NCBI GenBank assembly: GCA_001970955.1 | Contig: MPUH01000052.1 | Span: forward strand, 1 to 64,000 | Reading direction: 5' to 3' | Length of the DNA stretch: 64,000 nt | Source: Stentor coeruleus | Taxonomy: Eukaryota; Ciliophora; Heterotrichea; Heterotrichida; Stentoridae | Shown here: positions 10,269-19,278 of the stretch, piece after piece | How positions within the stretch are numbered: the stretch's first letter is position 1 | How the letters are laid out: each line of letters begins with the position of its first letter | The notes under the pieces: generated by a model | The model's input: the letters and a program-made list of their open reading frames with translations, nothing else | The model's database searches: none | Told to the model about the DNA's origin: nothing | Translations under genes and position numbers: made by a program

Positions 10269-11681
10269 ATAATGCAAAACCATTTTTAAGCTGTTACTAA
10301 AATGCTTAACACACTCAGTGATTTCACTAAAGCTTTTTGAACTTTTCCATACTATCTCTTCTAGTATGTTTTGGCCTGTTGCATATAAGTAAATGGACTC
10401 TAAAGTTGAGAATTCTGTGCTTTGGTCGTCAAAAGAGCTCAGATCTAAGTCATCTAAGTATTTGGTTTTAGGCATAGGCCGGATTATAAGAAAATATAAG
10501 CGGTAATGCATGTCTATTATGATTTCTTTGCGTAAAAGCCAAGTGATTATTGCAATGGCTTTGTTTTTTCCGAAGACCGTATCAATATCTTTGAGGCTTT
10601 TGGGTGAGGAGAAGAGACTAAGGATTTTCAAAAACTCATCTTCTTTGATTTTAAAAGTCCGCTCCCATTCTTTTCTTAAGCTTTTTGTGTAGAAGAAATC
10701 TTTTTTGTTGACAAAGACACTTTCACTATTGACACAAGGAATAAGTTTTGCTTTGTTCCACCTGACAAAGTGTAGAGCGGCTTCTTTGATGCTTTCAAAA
10801 GGAATTTCCTCATCTTCAGCTAGGTCTTTAAAGCTCATAATAGGAAATTTGCATCTTTTGACAAGTAAAGCTAGGATGTTACCAGCACTTTTATCTGAAA
10901 AAAATACTTCCAGCCTTTTAGGATTATCGTGGAATAGTAAAGTATGATAAGGAAAGCACTCCAGAAGGCACTCTGCAGGATTCATAAGCAAATTAACCTT
11001 AAGCCAGTTGTTTATTTCAATAAAGCACTCTCCTTTTAAACATAGCTCCGTGTAAATTTCACTGAGTTCTTTAGCCAAACTGCTTTCCCTAAGCATTGTA
11101 AGTATTTCTTCTTCTTTAGACCCAACACTATCTCTGATAGCTTTAAGCTTTGATATTTCACTAGAAACATATCCACATCTTTTTTCCTCAAATTTCAATA
11201 TTTGATCTGCTTATCACTTACTAATTGCCACAACAGTTTCATTGATATGCTCAGTATCTATGAGTAACTTACATTCTACTTCAAAGGCAAAAACCACATT
11301 AAAAGCTGAAAGGCTATCTTTGATTCTCTGTGATACATCTGAGTCTAAAGAAAATATTGACAAGGACGTCATAGCTCTTAATGGTTTGGTTTGTGAGAAC
11401 TTGTGACTTACAGTAACTGGAAAGCCTATAAACCTAAAAGACTCAGCTGAGAAATCAAGGATAGTATCCCAACGTTCCCTTTTCGGACATAGGATATCAG
11501 CTATAACACCAGTAGGCCAGCCAAGTACACTACCTTTACTTGAAGATGTACTACTGATAGAGCTGTTATAATGAATGCTATCAAAATAAGATAGGTCGTC
11601 TTTGAAAATGCTATTGGGATAGCCAAAGATTACTTCTTTTCCTGTATGCACACCTTTTGTCACAAAAATAATCCCAAGCAT
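10218..11681 (-). CDS. NPRL3: NPRL3, GATOR1 complex subunit
   Basis: Two exons joined by a 15-nt intron (GTAAGTGATAAGCAG on the minus strand, 11207-11221) give 482 aa. The N-terminus MLGIIFVTKGVHTGKEVIFG and the segment ILCPKRERWD...FRFIGFPV match the NPRL3 longin-type domain. The intron joins that to ILKFEEKRCGYVS, the conserved stretch after it. The C-terminus (ATGQNILEEIVWKSS) matches the final winged-helix segment. NPRL3 with NPRL2 and DEPDC5 is the GAP for Rag GTPases that restrains TORC1 when amino acids are scarce, at the lysosome in animals and vacuole in yeast. Its start codon lies 5 bp from the start of the divergent TPR gene, and its 3' end overlaps the small gene at 10014. Confidence 0.88.
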
Positions 11682-11686
11682 AAATT

Positions 11687-12403
11687 ATGGAGTCAATAAG
11701 GCAGATACTGGAAGAGTCAGGAGCTGAGGTTATGGACACATCAGGAAGGAAAATGTAAACTTTATTCAGACAACTGGAGACTATTCAACACAAAATCGAC
11801 ACTAATAATAAAGTTGTAGCAGTTCAACAAGAGCTTCTTGAACTAGATGAAGAAGAAAAGATTGAGTGGATTAATTATCATAAACTTATTGGCAACAAGT
11901 ATTATAGATGTAAGAATTTCTCTAAAGCTGCTGATATTTACTTGGAAGCTTTGACTGCAGCTAAGATTATTAAAGATGATGCAACAACTTTAACAATGCT
12001 TTGCAACTTGGCAAGTTGTATGATTTCACAGGAGTACTATTATTCAGCAGTTCATCTTTTGGATGAGGCTTTGAAAATGAAACCTGATCATGCAAGAGCA
12101 TTGGAAAGAAGAGCTGTCGCTTATAGTTCAATGGGGAAATTAGAAGAAGCTGAAAAGGATATAAAAACAGGTTTGGCGTGTGTTCAAGATAAAAAACTGA
12201 AAAGCAAATTTAATGATCTTCTTGTTACAATGATTAAAGATAAGCAAAAGAAAAGGGAAATGTATAAGAAAATGGTCGAAGTCAAGGTAAAGCCAAAAGA
12301 TGTGTATATCCCTAACTGGCTGAAGAAAGTAGTTTCTATAGTTGTGAAGCCGGTTGGCTGGGTAAAAGGGTTTCTACATTTTTGCAAAAGGAAAAAGGCT
12401 TAA
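11687..12403 (+). CDS. TPR-repeat protein, 233 aa
   Basis: Exon 1 (11687-11754) and exon 2 (11770-12403) are joined by GTAAACTTTATTCAG. The product starts MESIRQILEESGAE. After a helical linker come two to three TPR units: GNKYYRCKNFSKAADIYLEA, a second unit around SCMISQEYYYSAVHLLDEAL, and DHARALERRAVAYSSMGKLE. The order and spacing resemble co-chaperone TPR domains. The C-terminus is basic with a Trp-rich amphipathic patch (PNWLKKVVSIVVKPVGWV) ending CKRKKA. I infer a scaffold or co-chaperone; no catalytic domain is present. An in-frame ATG at 11732 is a possible alternative start that would leave 50 bp to NPRL3 instead of 5. Confidence 0.8.
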
Positions 12404-12452
12404 TGTTTATAATAAGAATAGAAACAAGGGTTTGAATATAAAATAGTAACAA

Positions 12453-13646
12453 ATGGAAGAATCAGAAACTCTCATCTCGGAAAGGGAAATCCCTAGACTA
12501 CTAGGAGAGTACCAAGCTTTTGCTGTCAATTGCATATTAAACAATCAGTATCAGCAAGGATTGGAAGTTCTTATGCGAAGCCAGGAATTGATTCAAGCCG
12601 CAATAGCTCAGGATGCAATGATCTCTATAGAGCTTATAATCCTCACTGAGCATACTTTTGCATTTTATTACCATTGGTAAGGGATAACTAGCACTGAAGA
12701 TGTTAATAACAAAGTTCTGGCACTAAACAAAACAATCTCGTTACTTAAAAAATATATAAAATCCTTACCGAAAACCCTTAGCAACAAAGCTAGTCATAGG
12801 ATACTCAAGTCTAGAATAATGCTAAAACTTCATTTGCAAATGTTTGGAGGTTACACGAAGCAGCAGAATTTTGATTTAGCTCTGGCTCATGGACAAGCTG
12901 CACTTAGAAGGTCCCAGAGCATTATCCATAACACTTTGAAAGCTTGCCAAGAGCATTTATATAGACATAAGTCAATGTCTATATCTCCAGTAAAAAATAT
13001 ATAGGCTAAAAATCAACAGTATGCATTATTGGACAGTCCTCATTATCAAATGTTCCATAATTTAGTGCTTAAAGCTATGCCAATACTATTATATTTAGAT
13101 GAAAAGCAGACAGTTCACACAAAAGTTCAGATCTCAAATGTTCCTGATGTTAATTTTGAAGAACTAACTCAGGTGCAGCCTTTGGACTTTGAAAGTTTGA
13201 TCCACGGGCCTGAGATTATGGAAGAACTTGAACGAGATTTTATGCTGGAAAAAATAATCTACAGTATTGCTACACATTTTTTTGTTGGCAGTCATTTAAG
13301 AAAACTCCCAACTGAAGAAAACCTTATTGAGTCTAAAATTCTCATTAGGCGTGCTTGGAAAGTTGCTAGGAGTTTTCTCCCTCCTGAAAGCCCAATTTAT
13401 ATATCAGTGCAGTCAGTATGGGAAAAAACTAAACATATTGGCAGAGTTAGAAGCATTTCTAGGATAAGGCCTTCAGCTAAAGTTCTTAAGTCTGAGACAA
13501 GGTCTGCTAGCAGCAATAAATTTAGAAACTCTCCATCTAAAAAACTTAATGATACGAATAAAGAGCTATCATCTAAACAAAGTGAAAGCCTAACACCACT
13601 TAAAAGAAAAATTATAGGGAAGTTTAAAAAAATGAAAGCTAAATAA
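12453..13646 (+). CDS. Helical-repeat (TPR-like) protein, 387 aa
   Basis: Three exons use 15-nt introns at 12677-12691 (GTAAGGGATAACTAG) and 12990-13004 (GTAAAAAATATATAG); frame is kept through both. The N-terminal half is helical with TPR-like pairs (LNNQYQQGLEVLMRSQELI; QQNFDLALAHGQAALRRSQ). The middle includes a HFFVGSHLRKLPTEENLIES segment, and the C-terminus is basic, Ser/Lys-rich and probably disordered. It follows the previous TPR gene by 50 bp in the same direction; whether the pair arose by duplication is unclear. Function not recognised. A ciliate-specific TPR protein is the best description. Confidence 0.75.
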
Positions 13647-13706
13647 AAGTTTAACGTGTATTCTTTTTGTAGTAATAAAGAAATGACTTTGTAGTAAATT
13701 TTGAAT

Positions 13707-14666
13707 ATGGACTCTGAAAAACCGAATAAGCCAGGAAGTTCAGCTTTGAAGCAGCAGAAACTCAAGAGCTGGAATTTTAGTATGACCAAAAGAACACTGG
13801 GGATTTTTTACATAATCAGTGGATGCTTTTTTATTATAATCGGGTCCATCATTGTAAGTGAGGCCAACTCAGTTATCGAGCATACAATCCGTTATGATAA
13901 CGTTGATGCTTGCGAAGCAAATTGGAAAACTCGTCCTCTATGCACAATCAAGCTTAAACTTGATGAAAAAATGAATTCCCCAATATTCATATACTATGAG
14001 ATCACCAACATGTACCAAAATCATCGCAGATACAACAAAAGCCGAGACATAAAGCAGCTAATGGGAAACACTCAAAGTAAAAGTGAAATCGATAGTTATT
14101 GTGATCCTGTCAAAAATATGGACGACCTTGGATTTATTGTCAACAACCCTTATTTGAACCTAAAAAGTGTAGCGAACCCTTGTGGGATGATGGCAAAAGC
14201 ATATTTTAACGATACTTATACTATAATTCCGCTAGATCCAGATCAGGCAGCAGTAAAAATTCATTTCGGTGATATTGCCTGGAGTACTGACAAAGATGAA
14301 AAATTCAAAAACAATGACAACATTAACTTGCAATGGATTGACGTAGAAAATCGTATTTTTTAATTAGAGCATTTTATTGTATGGATGAGCACTGCTGGCT
14401 TACCAACATTCAAAAAACTTTGGGGTAAAATCGAAGATGACTTACCTAAAGGAGATTATCAAATCATCATAGAAAACAATTATGATGTAAGTGACTTTAG
14501 TGGGCATAAAAGCTTAATTATTACAACAACATCAGGACTTGGAGGGAAAATGATATTCCTAGGGGTTATCTCTTTAGTAGTAGGGTGCATTTCGTTTCTG
14601 GGAGGTTGCTCAATATTAGGTTTGGCTTGGTTTTTACAGAAAAAAAGAGGAATAAGTTTAGATTAA
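13707..14666 (+). CDS. CDC50: CDC50/LEM3 family, beta subunit of P4-ATPase lipid flippase
   Basis: The intron GTATTTTTTAATTAG at 14353-14367 joins VEN to QHFIVWMSTAGLPTFKKLWG, the conserved CDC50 stretch, giving 314 aa. Two membrane segments are seen: TM1 around residues 30-52 (GIFYIISGCFFIIIGSIIV) and TM2 near the C-terminus (MIFLGVISLVVGCISFLG). A Cys-containing ectodomain lies between, with a late NNYDVSDFSGHKSLIITTTS motif typical of the family. CDC50 proteins escort P4-ATPases out of the ER and are needed for phosphatidylserine and phosphatidylethanolamine flipping. Start chosen at ATG 13707, which gives a short polar N-tail before TM1. The length fits the family's usual 320-400 aa at the short end. 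Confidence 0.92.
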
Positions 14667-14731
14667 GTTACCTAATATTGATAATATTGAGGATTTATTT
14701 GGAAAAGAAGCTTTTTTGTTTTCAAATAAAA

Positions 14732-15628
14732 ATGTCTTGGAGAACTAATGATAATATTAAGATTTTAGGTAGCGCAGTATCTATTGGTCAACCAAGACAA
14801 GGTGTGGAAAAAACCCCGTCCGTGCTTCAGGCTGAAAAAATTGAAAATTTAATCCCTATAGGCCGGGTGACATGGGTTGAAACCATAGATCAACATGCTT
14901 ATACATATGAAAACCCAAGAGCAGGTCCTATTCGTAATGTACAAGACATTGCTAAGTACAACAAAATTTTATATGATAAAATTCTTTCACATCTCAGCAC
15001 CGAAGATTTTTTATTAACAATCGGTGGAGACCACTCAATAGGAAGCGCTACAGTAAGTGCAATGCTCAAAGCTACAGATGGTAATTTAGGAGTAATATGG
15101 ATAGATGCTCATGGGGATTGCAACACTCCAGAAACTTCCCCAAGTGGAAATTATCATGGAATGCCTGTAGCTCATTTATTAGGCCTGCTCCAATGCCCAA
15201 TAGAGTTTCAATGGGACCAGCCGATACTACCTGTCACATCAATTGCTATGATAGGTATTAGAGATTTGGATCCAGAGGAGAAAGTTCTTATGGACAAAAT
15301 TGGTATTAGGTATTACACAATGGAGATAATTCATGAAATGGGTATTGAAACTGTAATAACTGAAGCTTTAAAATATATTGATCCTAATGGGACTAAAAAA
15401 ATTCATGTATCATTTGATGTTGATGGTTTAGACCCTGAACTGGTCCCTGGTACTGGAACTATAGCACCAAATGGGTTAACTCTGCATGACTACGCAGTTA
15501 TTGCCCAGAAAGTCAAGCTAACTGGAGATCGGTTTGCGTCGATGGACCTTGTAGAAATCAACTTCGACATAGAAAAGAATGTTACGCTAGATTCAGTCAA
15601 GGAAATTATTAGAATTACATTTCAGTAG
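14732..15628 (+). CDS. Arginase (ureohydrolase family)
   Basis: 298 aa, no intron. All manganese ligands of arginase are visible at almost the human ARG1 spacing: H101 in GGDHS, D125/H127/D129 in DAHGD, and D229/D231 in SFDVDGLDP. The substrate loop NTPETSPSGNYHGMP is the arginase form (agmatinases differ here), so arginine to ornithine plus urea is the likely reaction. DAHGD replaces the usual DAHAD, a mild change that keeps the ligands. No targeting peptide is obvious, so the protein is probably cytosolic. The frame is open upstream to 14585 but overlaps the CDC50 3' end there; ATG 14732 gives the normal N-terminus (KILGSAVSIGQPRQGV). It starts 65 bp after the CDC50 stop. Confidence 0.93.
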   Translation: MSWRTNDNIKILGSAVSIGQPRQGVEKTPSVLQAEKIENLIPIGRVTWVETIDQHAYTYENPRAGPIRNVQDIAKYNKILYDKILSHLSTEDFLLTIGGDHSIGSATVSAMLKATDGNLGVIWIDAHGDCNTPETSPSGNYHGMPVAHLLGLLQCPIEFQWDQPILPVTSIAMIGIRDLDPEEKVLMDKIGIRYYTMEIIHEMGIETVITEALKYIDPNGTKKIHVSFDVDGLDPELVPGTGTIAPNGLTLHDYAVIAQKVKLTGDRFASMDLVEINFDIEKNVTLDSVKEIIRITFQ

Positions 15629-15958
15629 TGTATTTAGTTAGATTATTAATCACTATGGATATTATATAGATGCTTTTAGTAATTATAATATTATGATTAC
15701 ATATAGAAAAAACATATTTCTGTTCTTCAAATATAATAAGATTGAAAGCCATATTTATGAAAAAATAGTTAGTTTTTTTTATAGCATTCAGTATTTAGCA
15801 TGAATCACAAATCAGTGGGCAGAGATCCTCATAAGTAATAAATGTTGATGCCAAAGGTCTTAAATTCTAATTCAAGAATATATTAAAAAATAATCTATGA
15901 TCAAGAATGGTAATTCAAAAATATAATTACACCAACGCAAATATGGATATAATTCACA
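15629..15958. other. Intergenic, 330 bp, nothing recognised
   Basis: A+T-rich spacer between arginase and the zinc-finger gene. It must contain the arginase 3' end and the promoter of the next gene, but no distinct motif is visible. Confidence 0.5.
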
Positions 15959-16417
15959 ATGGAAGACATAATAAATTCTAGTGATTTTAGTAGTCAACAA
16001 CTGACAAATGATAACCTACGCTGTAGCATCAATGAATCTAAAAAAGAGTCAAAAAAATTCCAGTGTAGCTACTGTAACAAGGCCCTCTCTTCTAAACAGA
16101 ACTTAAAAGAGCATGAATTTACTCATACTGGTGAATTGCCTTATATATGCAAAAATCCAGGATGTGGAATGAGATTTAGACAAGGAAGTGTCCTTTCTGC
16201 CCATAAGCGGATTCATACAATTATCGAAAAATATGTTAATCAAGACAAATACACTTGGATCAAGGTAATATCTAGATAGCTAACAGACTTAATAGAAAAA
16301 GTTCAAATGCAAACTTTTAAGATGCAACAAGAAAAAGTGGAAAAAATCGACTTGCCACCAATTTCTAAACCCCAAGCTTTTTTAATCCCGAGATGTCTTA
16401 ACAGCCTTGAATTCTAA
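15959..16417 (+). CDS. Two-finger C2H2 zinc-finger protein, 152 aa
   Basis: The intron GTAATATCTAGATAG (16265-16279) joins TWIK to LTDLIEKVQMQTF; the frame ends at TAA 16415-16417. Finger 1 is C-x2-C-x12-H-x3-H and finger 2 C-x4-C-x12-H-x3-H, joined by THTGELPY, a close match to the TGEKPY linker of DNA-binding finger arrays. The second finger's four-residue Cys spacing resembles fingers of the TFIIIA/GLI/ZIC type. The C-terminal ~60 residues are helical and Gln-rich (QMQTFKMQQEKVEKI). Likely a small sequence-specific DNA-binding protein in the nucleus; target unknown. Two fingers alone bind DNA weakly, so dimerisation through the C-terminal helix is a reasonable guess. Confidence 0.85.
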
Positions 16418-17373
16418 AAATTGCTTACGGTCTTTAAATTCTTAAAAGTAAATTATTATTATTATATGTTTGCTTCTTTTTTTTTGCTAGATTGCTTTGT
16501 AGTAAAAATAGAAAGAAGAGGCTAGGAGACATGGCTTGAGCTTAAAACTAATCTTTTATTAAGTGATGAGAAATTACTTAATTAATTATAGTTCATTTAC
16601 TTTTGAAATGCAGCTTAGGGAAGATTTTTTTTGCCATTTTGAGTTGTATGCCCTGTTCACTTAATGCTTTAATAAATTCAACAATTTTTCTAGACAGCTA
16701 ATTTTTATTTATGAAAAGCTTTATTTATTTACTAATTTAGTATGAATTTGCTGGACTATTAATCCAACATTCTTAGGATATCTTTTAGGGTATTGATATA
16801 ATTATTTATTACTATTTTTGGCAGCATTAAAGATTATTAAATCTTTTTAAAATACACTTAGAATTAAAATTCAAAAAAATTGCTTGATGTTTAGGCTTAT
16901 TAAAATTTTGAAAAAAATATAATTTATCTTTGAACCTAAGTTTATTAATAAAAAACTATAAGGACTAGAGTATTAATTTAAGAATGTGATCCTAATTTAT
17001 AATATTAAATAAATATTTGATTACTGGAACCAAAAAAAAGTTCCTTAGCAATATTAAATGGTTGCATATTTCTCAAAAGTTTGTATTATAATTACTTAAT
17101 AAACTATAAAAAATTAAAGTTTTTATGTTAATAAGTGCATTTTATCCTTACAAAATTTCCTAGTCTCTATCTTATTCATTATAGTCAATATCATTTCTTC
17201 ACATTTTCTTTTTTACTTAAATTTCATCATTAACTCTTTTTTCATAATTTGAAATCTATAATTTTTCAAATCTCTTCTATTCCTTATTAAAAAGTAATTC
17301 AATCTATTCCCTTATTACTAAAATTCCAATATCATTACATATTTCTACTAAATTAATTCTTTACATAGAAATC
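16418..17373. other. Intergenic, ~950 bp, nothing recognised
   Basis: Very A+T-rich DNA between two convergently oriented genes (zinc finger on +, USP on -). I see no open frame, RNA gene or repeat I can support. Confidence 0.5.
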
Positions 17374-18705
17374 TCATTGAGCACTCTGCTTTTTATAAAC
17401 CGAAACCAAAACACTTTGAGAAAAAACTGTATTTGTAGGTACTTTGCTGGACTTTTTTTCATTAAACTCATACCACTTTTTATTCACCCTATAAAAACTA
17501 ACATACTTCCCATCATCAATCTCCCCTTCATGTACAATCACTGAGAAAATCTTATAATTCTCATCTCCGATAGTAATTTTTTTCTGAACCTTGCTAAACA
17601 TACTATTTTTATGCAAGTAAGGGGATTCTAAAAATCTTTTTAAAGTAAGGACAAGAAACTGAGGGGATTTGCTTATAGTGAGCCTCTGAGAGCAACTTGT
17701 ACAATTTTCACAATTATTACAATAATTCATAATCCTCCCTTCTCTATTAAATATTTCAAGACTTCTTTCAATACTCACAGAAACATCTAAAGTCAAATCA
17801 TTAAAGCATTCTTCATCATTGCTTTTTTTCAAGCATGTCAAGCAAATAATTTCTCTTAGGACTTTCCCATTGAAAATGTCCTTAGTTAGAATATCATGTC
17901 CACTGTATTCCTCAATAAGCTCGTCAAGTATAAGGCGAAAAAGTTCAGAAAAAGTGAAAGACTTGAACTGAGGAAAGCTGGTATTGAAAAATGGTTTGAA
18001 AAAAGAAGTGTCGATTTTGCCTGACTTTAAACAAGTCTTAGTAAGAAAAAGCTTGGAAAAAAGTGTTGAAATTGGCTTGTTTTGAAATAAACCAGTGAAG
18101 TATTTGTCAATAAAGTGTATACTTATAGAGTCTATATGAAAGAAAAATAGTAACACTGAGTTCAAAAGAGTCATATCAGCATCGCATCTTAAAGCATGCT
18201 TGGTTCCTGCATCATCTCCTTTAGGCATTAGATTTGTTATTGTACTGAAGCTTCGTTTAAAGCTTTGTGTTGTGCTAAGACTTGTGTATAAGTTATCAAA
18301 AGTATTGCCTTTTTTATGAAAATTCCCTTTTCTGAATGCATTTGGGATCTTGAGATTTGCTGAATCTATCCTGGGTGTTGCGCAGGAGTCGTCATCGTCT
18401 GGTTTTTCTTCTTTTTCAGGTGATCGTGTAACTGGTTCCTCAGCTCCGTATTTCGCTTTAAGGAACTCCCATTCTTTTTGAGTTATTGAGACATGGTCTA
18501 TGTTCCTAAAGGTATATGAATCTTCATCTAGATCTTTGTGATTACTCTGCGTTATTATAATGCCTGGAGACACTCCACCTTTAATATGTTTTTTCCACTT
18601 TAAGTACCAGGCACGTGATATTAGATAGTAAGTCTCTTCTAAGAATATGCGAGGTTTTTTAAGCTGTTTAGATAATTGATACTCGGGGGAAGTTTTGTAA
18701 GCCAT
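17374..18705 (-). CDS. USP-fold protein lacking catalytic residues, with N-terminal DUSP-like domain
   Basis: 443 aa, no intron, ending in TGA. Residues ~15-85 resemble a DUSP domain (TYYLISRAWYLKWKKHI). The rest follows USP order: a Cys-box position, two CxxC-type zinc knuckles (CLTC; CNNCENC), the strand SPQFLVLTLKRF and a C-terminal His box. The Cys box, normally GNTCYMNS, reads DADMTLLNS with no Cys at the active position. The His box, normally GHY, reads DGKYVSFYR, with Lys for His. Both catalytic residues are thus lost while the zinc and structural motifs remain. It should bind ubiquitin or partners but not cleave. Use of TGA as a normal stop here supports the standard code. Confidence 0.8.
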   Translation of the reverse strand: MAYKTSPEYQLSKQLKKPRIFLEETYYLISRAWYLKWKKHIKGGVSPGIIITQSNHKDLDEDSYTFRNIDHVSITQKEWEFLKAKYGAEEPVTRSPEKEEKPDDDDSCATPRIDSANLKIPNAFRKGNFHKKGNTFDNLYTSLSTTQSFKRSFSTITNLMPKGDDAGTKHALRCDADMTLLNSVLLFFFHIDSISIHFIDKYFTGLFQNKPISTLFSKLFLTKTCLKSGKIDTSFFKPFFNTSFPQFKSFTFSELFRLILDELIEEYSGHDILTKDIFNGKVLREIICLTCLKKSNDEECFNDLTLDVSVSIERSLEIFNREGRIMNYCNNCENCTSCSQRLTISKSPQFLVLTLKRFLESPYLHKNSMFSKVQKKITIGDENYKIFSVIVHEGEIDDGKYVSFYRVNKKWYEFNEKKSSKVPTNTVFSQSVLVSVYKKQSAQ

Positions 18706-18776
18706 TGTTTTTATTAAAAAAAGAGAGAAAGAAGTATTTGAAGATTTTTAGAATCAAATATGCTGTGAAGATCATC

Positions 18777-18927
18777 TGAGGATATAAAATAATTAGAATG
18801 ATGAATAGTATTTTTGATAAAATTATGCATCCATTGGGAAATGATGATGTTNTGAGGATATAAAATAATTAGAATGATGAATAGTATTTTTGATAAAATT
18901 ATGCATCCATTGGGAAATGATGATGTT
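18777..18927. repeat. Contig-junction duplication, 75 bp
   Basis: 18777-18851 and 18853-18927 are identical and separated by the N at 18852. Interpreted as an unmerged contig overlap in the spacer between the USP-like gene and UTP4. Confidence 0.9.
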
Positions 18928-19107
18928 TTAAATATGGTTAGGATAAATCCTGAATAATTATTGGATTTTTATGCTAAAGATTGTGTGATTTACTTATATG
19001 TGAGAGAATACAAGAGTAAAAAATATACTATTACAGTTGTCTATGATATATATCTTATTTAATATCTATCTGTGATACGCATCTTATTTGATAATAATCT
19101 TAGTATT
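18874..19107 (+). pseudogene. Possible decayed small gene
   Basis: ATG 18874 opens 27 codons (MMNSIFDKIMHPLGNDDVLN, then MVRINPE) followed by TAA. The same frame continues protein-like (LLDFYAKDCVIYLYVREYKS) to a second TAA, and ends at TGA 19108. The start resembles the first lines of F-box-like or LRR proteins, but too little remains to name it. No 15-nt intron can remove the stops. Low confidence. Confidence 0.25.
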
Positions 19108-19278
19108 TGATATATAGTAAACTTTTTATAGTTGATTATAAATTACTATATAATGAAATTTTTAATTTTCATATATTACTATCTTTTACATCTTTCTATA
19201 TACTTGAAGTTTCTGTTCAGCAAAGCATCTTATTTCAATCAGCATATCTTCATCTTTACAATACAATACTAATTTATA

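Noticed and set aside
14585-14731. Upstream extension of the arginase frame
   Set aside because: It overlaps the CDC50 coding end in another frame, and arginases begin near ATG 14732.
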